This document shows, in pieces, positions 10,901-20,639 of a stretch of DNA of 64,000 nt. Origin of the DNA: Hofstenia miamia (lineage: Eukaryota > Xenacoelomorpha > Acoela); NCBI GenBank assembly GCA_004352715.1, contig SCFE01000056.1, positions 899,335 to 963,334 on the forward strand, written 5' to 3'. The position numbers and the translations under genes are program-made. The notes under the pieces are model-generated. The model was not told the origin of the DNA and ran no database searches. It saw only the letters and a program-made list of their open reading frames with translations. The stretch's first letter is position 1, and every line of letters starts with the position of its first letter.

Positions 10901-13900
10901 AAAGTACATGTAGAAGTTACATTAATAAATTACTAGACATTATAGCATAGGGCAATGTGGAGTAAAGTGACCAGGCTTTTTGGGAAAAACAATTTCTTAA
11001 TTTTTTAATAAAATGATTTTTATTATGTATCATAATATGAGTTACTATATAGGCTTAGTTGCTCATCATTTCTCATCAGTAGGAGTTGTTGCAGAAAGGT
11101 TGAGTGGGGCAGGGGCGAACGCAAGATTTTTATTCGAGGGGATGCCCAAAGATTTTTCAAAGTGTGTTTCATTTATATACATGTATTTTATTAAAAATGA
11201 GAAAGATATGCAAGAGAACCTCTGGTCCTCTCAACGTAACTTATTTAATATTTAATTTAGATGGCACGGTTGAAAATGTTTGGTCAACTGATTTAGTCCC
11301 TGGCGATTTGATCGAAATCCCAAACAGAGGTTGCAACATGGCGGTTGACGCTGTTATTATACAGGGGACTTGTGTTGTTCGCGAAGCTGCACTTACAGGA
11401 GAATCAATGCCTGTGACAAAGTTGGCGGTCCCAATCTTAGAGAAAGATCGACCTTTAAAAGAGCAGGTTGACAATCGCTACATGCTATTTTCAGGAACAG
11501 AAGTGATGCAAGCCAGAAATTCGTCAAATGCTTCGGTGCAAGCGTTAGTTGTTCGAACAAACTTCTTCACAGCAAAAGGAATTCTAGTAAGAAGTATATC
11601 GTTTCCAAAACCATCATCATTGAGAATGTATCGTGATGCCACCATTTTCATTTTCATTCTCGCTTCAATTTCATTGATTGGTAAGACCACGATAAGAATT
11701 TGAATAAGTATATTTCTCATGTTCAATATTTGCATTTTATTAAAGTCATAAGCAAAATTGAGGTTTGATTATTGTGGATGCAACACGTTGCAATAACTCT
11801 TTGACTTTTTACGGAATTTGCATAGAACGCGTTTAGACAAAAACAAGGGTCATTTCAAACCAAAAAAAACAAAGACTAAATTGGATGTGAATTGGATTAA
11901 TGCTTTCTTGTGCGAGTCATTGGGTGATTAATAACCACTGAAATGCGAGTGATAAGTGTGAGTTACATTGCTATAATGTTGTCACAGACAATAGAGGAAA
12001 TCCAGATTCCCAAAAAGGTTAAGATAATTGACACTTCATTTTTCATAAAAATTTCACTGCGAGTAATGAGTAGAGATGCTGTCAACCAAAAATTGCGACC
12101 CACTACTAACCTTGCAATTAAATGTCTCTGCATTAAATTTAATTGACTTTTAAAAATACCAAAAAATTTAAATAAATCCAATTTAAATTTTGCAGCAACA
12201 ATATACTTCACCATTTCTCATACGTGATAGTATTGTGAATAATGTTTCAAACTGTGGGATTCAACATTAATATATATTATAAGTTCTTAGCGTGTATTTT
12301 TATATACATGTAGACTAGACTAGAGCATAGGTGTAAACCGATCGGGTCAACCGGCGTGACCGGCACCGGTCAGACCGTTGCAGGTCGGGTCGGGTCAGTA
12401 TTTTATGACCGGCCGGTTTGAGCCGGTCTAAAACCGGTCAAATAACGACTGAATGAATGAAAAATTAGCTTCTCTTGATTGAATATTGATGAAATCCGTA
12501 ATTTCATTGTTTAATCGCCAAAATTTCAAAATTCTATGCAACTGGATAAAAATTGGGATTTACTAGAGGATATTTTTCGGTAATTGACATAATTGCATCA
12601 CTTGTAAAGGATTTGGTTGATTTGTATGTGCAGTATTTTTTCAAATAATTTAGTAAAAGGTTGCGTTATTCAAATTGGCCTATAATTTTTAGCAACAAAG
12701 GGATCTCCATTTTCTTATAAAGGTGTTATATCTGATTTTTTCATTATCTCCGGAAATTCGTTTTTAACGATGCATAAGTGCAAATAATAGGTGGTCACTA
12801 AATATATAAAAAAATTCTTAAATATAAAGAAAGGTAAATGAGTCGAATCTGAAGAATTATTAACGTCTAAATTTACATACAATAACTTTTAATTCTTCTA
12901 AGGTAGAAAACCTAAATTGCAACGTCGACTTACAATTTGATTGACTAAGTTTTGATAGAGGAATTTTATGAAAATTGAAGTTACCTCATTCTTTAAATTT
13001 AAACATTTCTAGTTCGGATTCTCTTTCCAAAAAACTCACAATATTGAATACCCTGCTGAAATTCTGCAAGCTAATAAAAACCTACCACATTGTAATACGA
13101 TTAAAATACCGGACAATACTCATAAACATAATTCTAGGTCGAAACTTTCGCATGTGTTAGGTATAAGGAAAGTAATAAATAAATAAATCCTTGAGTATTA
13201 ATGTAACAATTCCAACCTGGAACTCGCAACCTAGAGAAACTAAAAACATTTCTGGTAATTCATTGCTAGAATACAAACTGTATATGGATGACAATGCGAT
13301 TTCTCGTTATTAATGTAGTACAATCGTAATTTATTCATAGCTTGAAAGATGTGTTTTTGTAATTTATGTAATTTGTGTATGTCTGTTGTGTGAATTTATT
13401 GATGCTATTCACATAAATCATCAGCTATTTAATTGTCAACATTTTTCTGAATAAATATTCTCTTATCCTATTTTATCTAACATGTTTTATATATATGAAA
13501 AATAAACTAATCTGTGCAAGTTGGAATTCACTCTTGGGAATTTCGGATTATATTCAAGTCCTGTTCTCAATCCAATTGAAATACAATGTCACTTCTAGCT
13601 CTCAAAATCTAATTTTATATTTTTATGCATTATATATATATATATATATAGCATTTTTCATGTAAATATTTAATTAGACTTTGAAAAATGTTCTGCCGTC
13701 AGACCGGACGGTCAACCGGTTTCAGTTGGCACCGCTGCCGGTCGGGCCGGGTCGGCAATTTTCCGACCGGTTTACACCTATGGACTAGAGCCGTGCGGCA
13801 GTGTGCTGTGTGCTTTGAAATATTCCTGTATAACAAAATATTTTATCCTATAGGTATTTCATATTTTCGTGTATGTATTTCTTAATCTACATCAGGAAAG

Positions 13901-16900
13901 AGAACATATTTATCTTGAATTTTGAAAGTTTAAATGCATTATACGACAAACACTTGTAATCTGTTTTTACTTATTTTTCTACATTTTCATTGCATAAGTC
14001 GCCTCCGCCTGTTGTTGGATCGGAGAACAGATACTGAAAATGGTCGTTTCTCAGAAACATAAATCAATTTATTTTTCTTACAAGCATTTCACGGATTTTA
14101 TAATTTCCAGTAAGTAGGAGGCTATGATATTTTAGGCCAAGTTTTCGAGTGTATTTTATTGCGCATCCTGTATCATGGACAACACAGTGTCTTGAAATAC
14201 CATTTATTTCAGGTGTGAAGTAACAAACTGATCTGAAATTTATATTCATAGCAACTCCAGGCACACAAAAAATATTACGCGTAAGAATTTGGTAACAGAG
14301 ATAAAATATTTCTTATAATATTATATTTTGACCATCAGAAATATCAATATCGTTAATTTAACTTGTTGCCGATCTCTGTCTCTGATTAATCTCTACTATT
14401 CATACAACAGATAGATAAGCATTCTCTTAATGAAAATCAGAGATGAGATCCTGAATCAGGCTCAACTATCTAATACATTCAACCGCTATCAGTGTTTTAA
14501 ATTTTGGCTTTCATATTAGAGTTCTGCAGGAGCAGGATTTCCTTCGTCCCAGTCGTATTTATTCCCAATTCTTCCGATGCCAGTCCCATGAATTTTCCTG
14601 GCCCCAAAGTCCCATTGGTTGCACAAGGTGACTTCTATTTTGACAAATAGTTGCAAAAATTGTGATTAATATCCTGTAATTTGTGGTCCCAGATCTTTCA
14701 TTTTAGTAGCAATCCCACACTGATCCCAGTCACATTGAGTTTCTTGGTCCCCTGTCTTAATCCTATGGTACTGGGACCCGTAAATTTCAAGGGACTAAAC
14801 GGTCCCGCAGGACCCCATTTCATATCTAGTATGAAAAAGGTACATGTCTTGTACGTCTATGTATAGTTTTACTAACTCTGGGGATTTTAACCTCTATAAG
14901 TTGATTTCAAATATTAACCATTTGCTGATACGATCATTAATTCTAAGCTTACCTTATCTTGCAAAAACGCGGAAAACTTGTATAATTATATCAATCTTAG
15001 GTAAATTTCAATTATTGTGCATTTAGCCGTAGATAAATTAACTATTGCACAAAATATAGATAAGATTTCATTTTTATTGATATAATTTCTCTTCACCAGG
15101 ACAATTTGGTGAACGCTTAAAAAGCTATATTTCAATATTAAGCACATTCATACAAACGCATGATTTCACTTTGAGTTTGTCTACGTGAAATATAGTAAAC
15201 CAAATATAATTAATGGTTTTATATTTAGGTGTCTTATACTCCTTAATTGTTCTCTTAAAAAACAACAAGCCTGTTAGCATGATAATTGTACGCACACTAG
15301 ATGTCATCACGATTGCAATCCCACCAGCGTTACCAGCTGCTCTCAGCATTGGAATACTCTATGCGCTAAGAAAATTAAAGAAAGCAGAAATATTTTGCAT
15401 ATCACCACAACGTATAAACCTCGCAGGATTATTAGATGTTTTTTGTTTTGACAAAACAGGTACATTGACTGAAGATGACATCAGTTTCAAATCAGTGGTG
15501 CCTGTTAAAGAAAATACATTCATGTCTGATATGCAGATAAAAGGAAATGAAATCCCACAGAAATTATTGTTAGGTTTGGCTACATGCCATTCGTTAACGA
15601 AATTGGATGATGCTATAGTTGGTGACCCTCTGGAATTAAAGGTCTTTCAGGAAACCGAGTGGAAGTTTGAAACCATTGATCAAAATGAAGAGTTGTCTAC
15701 GGATGCTCTCTGCATTCTTCGTTCTAGCGAAAATGCTGAATTGAAATCAGCAATTGTCAGACAATTTCCTTTCATTTCTGCCAAACAACGAATGGGTGTT
15801 ATCACAAGAAACTCATGTGATGATAAGCTTTCATTTTATGTTAAAGGATCTGCAGAAAAAGTCATTTCTCTTTGTACTTCATCATCAGTTCCTATAAACT
15901 TTAATGAAGTTCTTCTACGCTTTACAAAGCAAGGATATCGTGTAATAGTCATGGCACACAAATATCTTGAAAATGAGTGCATTAAAACGGTTACAATAGA
16001 TCACTTGGAAAAGGACTTGGAGCTCATTGCTCTCATAGTACTGGAAAACTCCATCAAGAGTGAGACACACGATGTCATTGTAAAATTACATGCTGCAGAA
16101 ATTCGTTTAGTCATGATCACTGGTGATGACGTAGATACAGCCGCTGCTGTAGCTGAACAATGCAAGTTGTCCACGAACCAGTTAAAAATTTTGCACAATA
16201 TAACACAATATGATCAATACAATGGAGATGCACCATTAGCAATCACTGGAATTATTTTCTCTGAACTTGATAAAGCAGGTAAGTTGAAAGAAGTCATAAA
16301 TAGGACCAACGTTTTTGCAAGAATGAGCCCTGAACAAAAGACGCAACTTGTGGAGGAGCTAAAAGATGCAGGAAATATGGTTGGCATGTGTGGTGACGGG
16401 GCCAATGATTGTGGCGCACTTAAGTTAAGTGTTTTACTAATATTTTCCTAATGATAGACTAATTTATTTTTTCATGTTCTACATAAAATTGATTCTATGA
16501 TTTGAAGGTGGGTTCCAAGTAATTCACCTAGGTGGTTTTCGGATTGTCAGGTAAAGAAATAGACATTTCAGCTTTTATCTATGAATACCCATTCACTGTA
16601 GGAGCAATCATTGTTGATAATACCCCATATATTTGTTGGGATTAAATTGCAAAAAATTGTAAGAATTGAAAACAAAACGGGTTGAAATATAAGGTGGATA
16701 CCAGTCATTACAATATCAACTAGGATTACCACTAAGTTTAAATGACAAAGTAAAAATCTCGTGTTATTCACGATTAAATCAAAGCGTTTCAAAGATATCT
16801 TGATTTGACCGGCATTGTAAGCTGCACATCTGAGATGCCAAAAATATTTGATCCATCAAAAATTAATGTTTCACTTAGTAATTGAAAGCGTTTAGGCCTC

Positions 16901-19826
16901 CCATGTGGGAATCTCTCTGTCAGAATTAGAAGCATCAGCTGCTGCACCCTTCACAAGCAGGCGCATTGATATTTCTTGCTGCATTGATTTGGTAGCAGAA
17001 GGGCGTGCTGCAATGGTGAATTCGTTCTCTACATTCAAATACATGGCTTTGTACTCAATCATAATGCTGTCAACTGTTGAACTTCTATATTGGTTTGGTA
17101 CCAACATCAACAATTACATGTTTCTGCACATTGACATTATGATCATGTTTCCAATCATTTTAACATTCTGTAGAAGTGACGCTTGCAAGAACCTAACTCC
17201 ACGGCGACCCACTCATGAACTAGCTAGCCCCTTAATATTGGCACAAGTAAGATATTTTCAGTTGCACAGTTCATATCAGTTCAACTTTACAGTAGTTGAA
17301 CTACAATTCTGGAAAAAATTATAAATCGTTTATTGACATATTTAATGAAATGGCACAGAATTTATGAAATATTTCTTTATCTAAATGGGTTTCGCCAAAA
17401 TGAATGCGACCATTCAATGTCTTTTTGTAACAAATTTGCATTGACACTCGACTGTCATAAAAACTATAAATAGATGATAAAATAAATGTATTACATTTAG
17501 AAAGGCTCAAAGATTTAAATTTAAGAGAAAAATAAGATATGTGTGAAAATATTAAACTTATACTGCGCATTGTATCCGTACTTCATGCGTTAAGAAATAC
17601 AGGCACTCGTAGCCAAAGGCCATGGGTGCGTTTTGAAAAGTTAGAAATTTTGAAGACATTTTTTATCCTGTAGTAGTCTTGGTCCATACTAACTTACGAG
17701 GCATGAGCGACGAATTTATAATGAGAAAATAACACACATTTTAAAAAAAAATCTCGGATAAGTTAGAACATCAGTTGCGAATGAAAGCATTGTCGAATTT
17801 GTGATAATATTTTTATAAATTTTAACCCTAAACATGTTATTTTATCCATAATGATAATTCACATTCCACAAGTTTTGGGAATTACTTAGCCAAGAAGAGC
17901 AAACAAGCGCAAGTTATGAATATTTCGGTAGCCTTAAATGCAATACACGCTTGTCTACCCAATCTATGTTCTAGAAAACAAACTCATTTATCAAGATATA
18001 ATTATTTCTATTAAATATTGCTATCAATCCATATTTATAGAAATTTATTTTATGTAGCATCAATTTCATCAAAAGTTGATCGCCAACACTTCTATCTATA
18101 CCGGCAGAAACACAGCTGAAAATAATTACTGTAAAAATATTTTCTTCAAAGTTTCTTGAAGTAAATACTAAACAAATTTAGCATAAAAAAGTTTTCAAAA
18201 TACGTATCCTTGTACAAACTAAGAAACCAAATTGCCAAACTTGCTTTGTTATCTACCTGATTTATCACCGAAGAAGAAATCTTAAATTTATTCAGTTGAA
18301 TTTGAAAAAATTGGATTAGAAATCGTTCATTATTTTGAACAGGTTTCTTCAAACATTCTAAGAAATAAATAGAAATATTCAACCAAATTTGAAATGCACT
18401 TTTGGTGTTAAGAGTCAAATGATTTATTTGCAAAGTTAAGAGAAATAAAAATCAGTGTTACAAAATGAATAAATTGACTATTTGATAAAATCCATGTGTG
18501 GTGAACATTTGTGTAGGTGTTTAATATTTGATGTAAGTGTCTCCGAATGGACAGTTTTTATTGAAAATAATTTTGAAGTTTTTCCTAAATTTCTTATAAT
18601 TTCACAATATAATGGATGCGTGATGAAAAATTTTAGAATTTTTATCTAAACCACATCTTTTGATTCTTTTGTATGGATGAAAATTCACAATCATACATTG
18701 ACTTAATGTGAATAACAATATGGAAAAACGTAAATAAAAAATGGGAGATTAAAAGAAGTTGTTGGTTTGTTGGAATCATATTGTTTAACAATGGCTTGTA
18801 ATTCATTAATTGTTGCTTGCCTAAAGGAAAATGTTTCGATTTATTGATGACAAAATTAGTGATTTTCATATAAAATGGGATGCTAAAATTGCCATGTTCT
18901 TTGCATGTTGAATAATATGATTTAATATTTGAACAGTTACAGTCGCATTATCAAAGTTTTAATTACTTAAATCGGATAAGGGATCGTCAGATTTTTCAAT
19001 AAAGTTTTCAACATGACGCTAATTTTTTTGGCAGAAAGTTCTTCATTGCTTAATAAAAAAAATATAGTGCAAATAGAAAAAATAAGTATATTGATATTAG
19101 ATTATCATATGTTATGGATGGCTAGAAAATCCAATTTATGCTTATCAATTTTAACTCAGAAGTATGAAACTGCATAGAAATTTTAAGGGTAGGTTATGTT
19201 CCAATTTTTGAGTACAAAGGCGTAGTATATTACGTAATATATTATGTCTTTGTTTGAGCATTTCTTGAAAATTCGTCATTGTTTAACTATAAATTTTAGC
19301 AATGGAAATTCAGATGACAAGCACCAATTTATATAATAAAAAACATGGTGCTTAAAAAAAATTAATTGTTTGCCTTTAGGTTGGTGTTCACATAACGCTA
19401 CAGTTTCTGGTTCAATTTCTTGTTGTTTGCATCTGCACAACTCAATTCGAAAATATTTCAGTGGAGCAAATAGTAACAGTGCTCTTTATCACTTCCTGCT
19501 ACCTCTATGTGATGCACGCTATTCTCCTGTCACAGACAAATCCATTCAGAAAGCCATTGTACACTAACAAGCTTTTCATCTTGGTGATAGTAGTGAACTT
19601 TCTGGCGTCAACAATCTTGCTATATATTGATTTTACCTGGACTGCTGAACTTAGTGGCCTTTACTTCTTTGATCGTGCCCTTTTGAAAAACCAAATACTG
19701 TTGATTCTTGCGGGAGAATTTGTGATTGGTTGGCTTCTAGAACATTTTATTTTTAGAAAAGATTGGACTAAAAAGAAACATAGACAACATCCAATTGTGA
19801 AATTAGATTCTGTAAAAACGTTGTAA
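3684..19826 (+). CDS. P5B-type transport ATPase, ATP13A family (six exons placed)
   Basis: This is a P-type ATPase of the P5B group (ATP13A2-5), multi-span pumps of endosomal/lysosomal membranes; ATP13A2 and ATP13A3 export polyamines. The six exons I can place are 3684-4097, 8293-8574, 11261-11680, 15229-16424, 16896-17246 and 19380-19826. They carry, in order, the P5 N-terminal membrane hairpin, M1-M2, the actuator TGES motif, the P5B signature PPALP, DKTGTLT, the N and P domains, GDGAND, and the C-terminal membrane segments. All junctions from 8574 onward keep frame. About 30-40 residues expected between exons 1 and 2 were not found, giving roughly 1040 residues against about 1200 in relatives. 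Two motifs deviate: TGDD for TGDN, and KGSAE for KGxPE. One splice donor is not GT. I cannot tell ATP13A2 from ATP13A3/4/5, nor be sure the locus is functional. Confidence 0.9.
4444..4987 (+). repeat. Direct repeat around a single N (assembly join)
   Basis: Positions 4444-4700 are repeated at 4731-4987, with one N at 4730 between them. Identity covers a TATATA tract and ends at GGG; the left copy then continues GTTTTCG and the right copy enters a transposon. This is best read as two unmerged haplotypes or a false duplication inside the first intron of the ATPase gene. Confidence 0.85.
4984..6312 (-). mobile_element. Mariner/IS630-type DNA transposon, decayed
   Basis: Inverted ends of about 27 bp pair GGGTGTGTTAAAAGTAG (4984 onward) with the complement of CTTTGACACACGC (6298-6310). 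TA-rich DNA lies at the left end. The interior carries a transposase on the minus strand. The right end overlaps the left end of the next element (6306-6855) by a few bases, since both share CAGxGTGT-type tips. It lies in the first intron of the ATPase gene. Confidence 0.75.
5097..6152 (-). pseudogene. Mariner/IS630-family transposase, broken
   Basis: Reading on the minus strand from about 6152, the remnant starts MDLDTRLKILKLYYKNGD and has a helix-turn-helix part (SIAAATTIPKKSLCRILKACG). The catalytic core has three acidic sites: FWSDETYF, FQHDSAPTH and SPDLSPLDFYLW. The third acidic residue is Asp, as in mariner-type enzymes, not Glu as in Tc1. Lesions are in-frame stops near 6010 and 5733 and a frame change near 5600-5640. 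It is about 350 residues long when the frames are followed, normal for the family. Confidence 0.8.
6306..6855 (-). mobile_element. Internally deleted mariner-type element
   Basis: Inverted ends GTTTCAGAATTAATAACCTC (6312-6331) and its complement (6829-6848) bound a 550-bp element, with CCCTG followed by TA at the right edge (6856-6857). Only the C-terminal part of a transposase remains inside. It abuts and slightly overlaps the previous element. Confidence 0.75.
6418..6740 (-). pseudogene. Transposase C-terminal fragment, mariner/IS630 family
   Basis: The minus-strand frame begins at the second catalytic Asp block (LDGAPAHFG, near 6738-6712) and runs through NRWIGRGG, SSDLTICDFFLFGYL and a normal C-terminal tail to a stop at 6418. 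The third acidic residue is Asp in CDFFLF. Everything before the second catalytic residue has been deleted, so it cannot be active. The open frame over 100 codons suggests the deletion is not very old. Confidence 0.75.
6900..7790 (-). pseudogene. LINE reverse-transcriptase 3' fragment
   Basis: On the minus strand a degenerate palm motif (NLFAGDVKIL, near 7730-7700, where F/YADD is expected) is followed by NNRMKFNFSKFQFLTLSP, NDLGIIVSSNLSWSLHV and a thumb-like region ending near 7343. After a stop the similarity continues as LQLRDVHL and HGKL to about 7120. This is the order found at the C-terminal end of jockey/CR1-type LINE proteins. It has stops and frame changes and is dead. It lies inside the first ATPase intron. 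Confidence 0.65.
8293..8574 (+). CDS. ATP13A-like exon 2: M1-M2 region
   Basis: Acceptor TTCTTCAG at 8285-8292 and donor GTTTGA at 8575 bound 94 codons. The protein begins EQAGRRNLFGLNEIYVP, the block seen in P5 pumps just before M1, then LIQEALHPFYVFQLFSVTVW (M1) and a second hydrophobic segment (M2). It ends in phase 1, and its last G joins AT of exon 3 to make GAT. The family residues before the RRxLxGxN block are missing, so a small exon between 4098 and 8292 is expected. Confidence 0.88.
8575..11260 (+). other. Intron 2 of the ATPase gene
   Basis: This is AT-rich intronic DNA with no gene that I can support. A GC-richer patch at 9555-9975 looks like old repeat. A short fragment at 11108-11148 resembles the tip of a hAT-type element. 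Confidence 0.6.
11108..11148 (+). repeat. hAT-like terminal fragment
   Basis: The sequence CAGGGGCGAACGCAAGATTT followed by a G-run matches the CAGGGGCGTA...GGGG tip style of hAT elements seen elsewhere in the window (41779-41957). No partner end is visible, so it is a solo relic. It sits 113 bp before exon 3. Confidence 0.4.
11261..11680 (+). CDS. ATP13A-like exon 3: actuator domain
   Basis: Acceptor TTTAATTTAG (11251-11260) and donor GTAAGA (11681) are both good. The exon carries STDLVPGDLIEIP, then CVVREAALTGESMPVTK with the TGES dephosphorylation loop at 11395-11406, then FSGTEVMQA and KGILVRSISFPKP before M3. All are hallmark blocks of P5B pumps. It starts by completing GAT with the previous exon and ends in phase 1. 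Confidence 0.92.
11681..12325 (+). other. Intron 3 of the ATPase gene, left part
   Basis: AT-rich intron sequence with no gene. It ends in the 8-bp sequence GACTAGAG (12318-12325) that is duplicated on the far side of the hAT-like insertion. Confidence 0.6.
12326..13782. mobile_element. Non-autonomous hAT-like element with exact 8-bp target duplication
   Basis: Inverted tips CATAGGTGTAAACCG pair at 12326-12340 and 13768-13782, and the match continues to about 20 bp with one mismatch. The 8-bp target duplication GACTAGAG is intact at 12318-12325 and 13783-13790. About 100 bp at each end are GC-rich with many CCGGT/GGTCGG motifs, like sub-terminal transposase sites of hAT elements; the interior is AT-rich and has no transposase. 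It is inserted in the third intron of the ATPase gene. Confidence 0.88.
13791..15228 (+). other. Intron 3 of the ATPase gene, right part
   Basis: No gene is visible. A repeat with GTCCC motifs lies at 14517-14825; the rest is AT-rich and ends in the ATATTTAG acceptor. Confidence 0.6.
14517..14825. repeat. Possible short hAT-like element
   Basis: The left tip GTTCTGCAGGAGCAGG roughly mirrors the right tip GGTCCCGCAGGACCCC, and the stretch is sprinkled with CCCAGT/GGTCCC motifs on a background much richer in GC than its surroundings. No clean target duplication was found, so the borders are approximate. Confidence 0.35.
15229..16424 (+). CDS. ATP13A-like exon 4: M4, phosphorylation and nucleotide domains
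   Basis: This unusually long exon (1196 bp) encodes the catalytic core. PPALP (15321-15335) in M4 is the P5B signature. FCISPQRINLAG precedes the phosphorylation site DKTGTLT (aspartate at 15450-15452). KGSAE (family usually KGxPE) marks the nucleotide-binding domain, MITGDD at 16113-16130 replaces the usual TGDN, and CGDGANDCGALK at 16389-16424 is the hinge motif. Frame with the next exon (ASHVGISLSELEAS) needs the exon to end at 16424, where the donor reads TTAAGT. Confidence 0.93.
16424..16430 (+). other. Non-canonical splice donor (G|TTAAGT)
   Basis: Protein alignment with the P5 family and reading frame both place the exon end after AAG at 16424. The following bases are TTAAGTG, one substitution (+1 G to T) from the ideal donor GTAAGTG. 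The nearest GT (16424-16425) would shift the frame into exon 5. This is either a sequence error, a splice mutation or a rare non-canonical intron. Confidence 0.65.
16896..17246 (+). CDS. ATP13A-like exon 5: hinge to M5-M6
   Basis: It begins ASHVGISLSELEASAAAPFTS, which in P5 pumps directly follows GDGANDCGALK. EGRAAMVNSFSTFKYMALYSIIMLSTVELLYW is M5, and the next hydrophobic run is M6. The acceptor is GCGTTTAG (to 16895) and the donor GTAAGA (17247). It is phase 0 at both ends, and the family match at the N-terminal side is strong. Confidence 0.9.
17247..19379 (+). other. Intron 5 of the ATPase gene
   Basis: I see nothing in this AT-rich intron apart from short open frames that look random. 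It ends in the TTGCCTTTAG acceptor. Confidence 0.6.
19380..19826 (+). CDS. ATP13A-like exon 6: C-terminal membrane segments and stop
   Basis: Phase-0 continuation gives VGVHITLQFLVQFLVV (membrane), ENISVEQIVTVLFI, then NPFRKPLYTNKLF, the conserved C-terminal P5 block before the last membrane helices. Two more hydrophobic segments and a basic tail (RKDWTKKKHRQHP) follow. The stop is TAA at 19824-19826. The basic cytosolic tail is usual for these pumps. Confidence 0.88.
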   Translation, partial: VGVHITLQFLVQFLVVCICTTQFENISVEQIVTVLFITSCYLYVMHAILLSQTNPFRKPLYTNKLFILVIVVNFLASTILLYIDFTWTAELSGLYFFDRALLKNQILLILAGEFVIGWLLEHFIFRKDWTKKKHRQHPIVKLDSVKTL

Positions 19827-20639
19827 AAATTTAATATTGAAACGTTATTTCCTTAACTATTGTAAATATATCGAGAAATACAATGTTTTGAATTCTGATC
19901 CCATTCATAAATTATTCATCTTAAAATATCAATGTCACAATTTGAAGTAAAAATTGATATCAAAAATAACAAACAAATATTCAAAATCTATTAGATTAGA
20001 AGGAATTCAATTGGCATTTATTGGGTTGATATGAAAAAAGTAAAGGCTATGATTAGAGGACCTTTGCTAGTTTTTTTGTAGGCTCTTTTATTCTGGGTAG
20101 CGACAGAATCTAAGCAGAGCCTTATTGAAAAGCACTTCCATCTGAATCTGAGTGCATCATGGATTTTTGAATTAAATATATAAATCTCAATATTGTTATT
20201 GATGGATATTATATGATATTCAACATCATGGGAATTGCCTTAAGATTTTTCTTATCCAATTTCAATGACTTTTTCTCAGTGAAATTTTGTCATTAAGTAT
20301 AAGTATAACTACTAGTAAAAATTTGAATCGCAGGCATACATACATATTAAACATTTTTTATTGACGTATTAATTTTAATTAAGATATATTTAGGCGTTAG
20401 GAAATATAATCATTTACATGGGGGTATTATTTTTGCTATCTAAAATGATTTTCCTTTTTACATCTGTAGTTCTTCATTAGAATAAAAGACCATTATTGTG
20501 CTAGAATATATTTCTAGTGTTACTCAAAAAAAATATTCCCCTTATCAATGACAACCAAAGAAATATTCTTGTGGGAAAATTTGGTGATATTAATATAGTT
20601 AGTTTTGTAAAACTTATTTAGAGTAGTTTTTATGAATTT
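19827..20639. other. Intergenic AT-rich sequence
   Basis: This is the 3' flank of the ATPase gene. I see no open frame or repeat that I can name. Confidence 0.6.
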
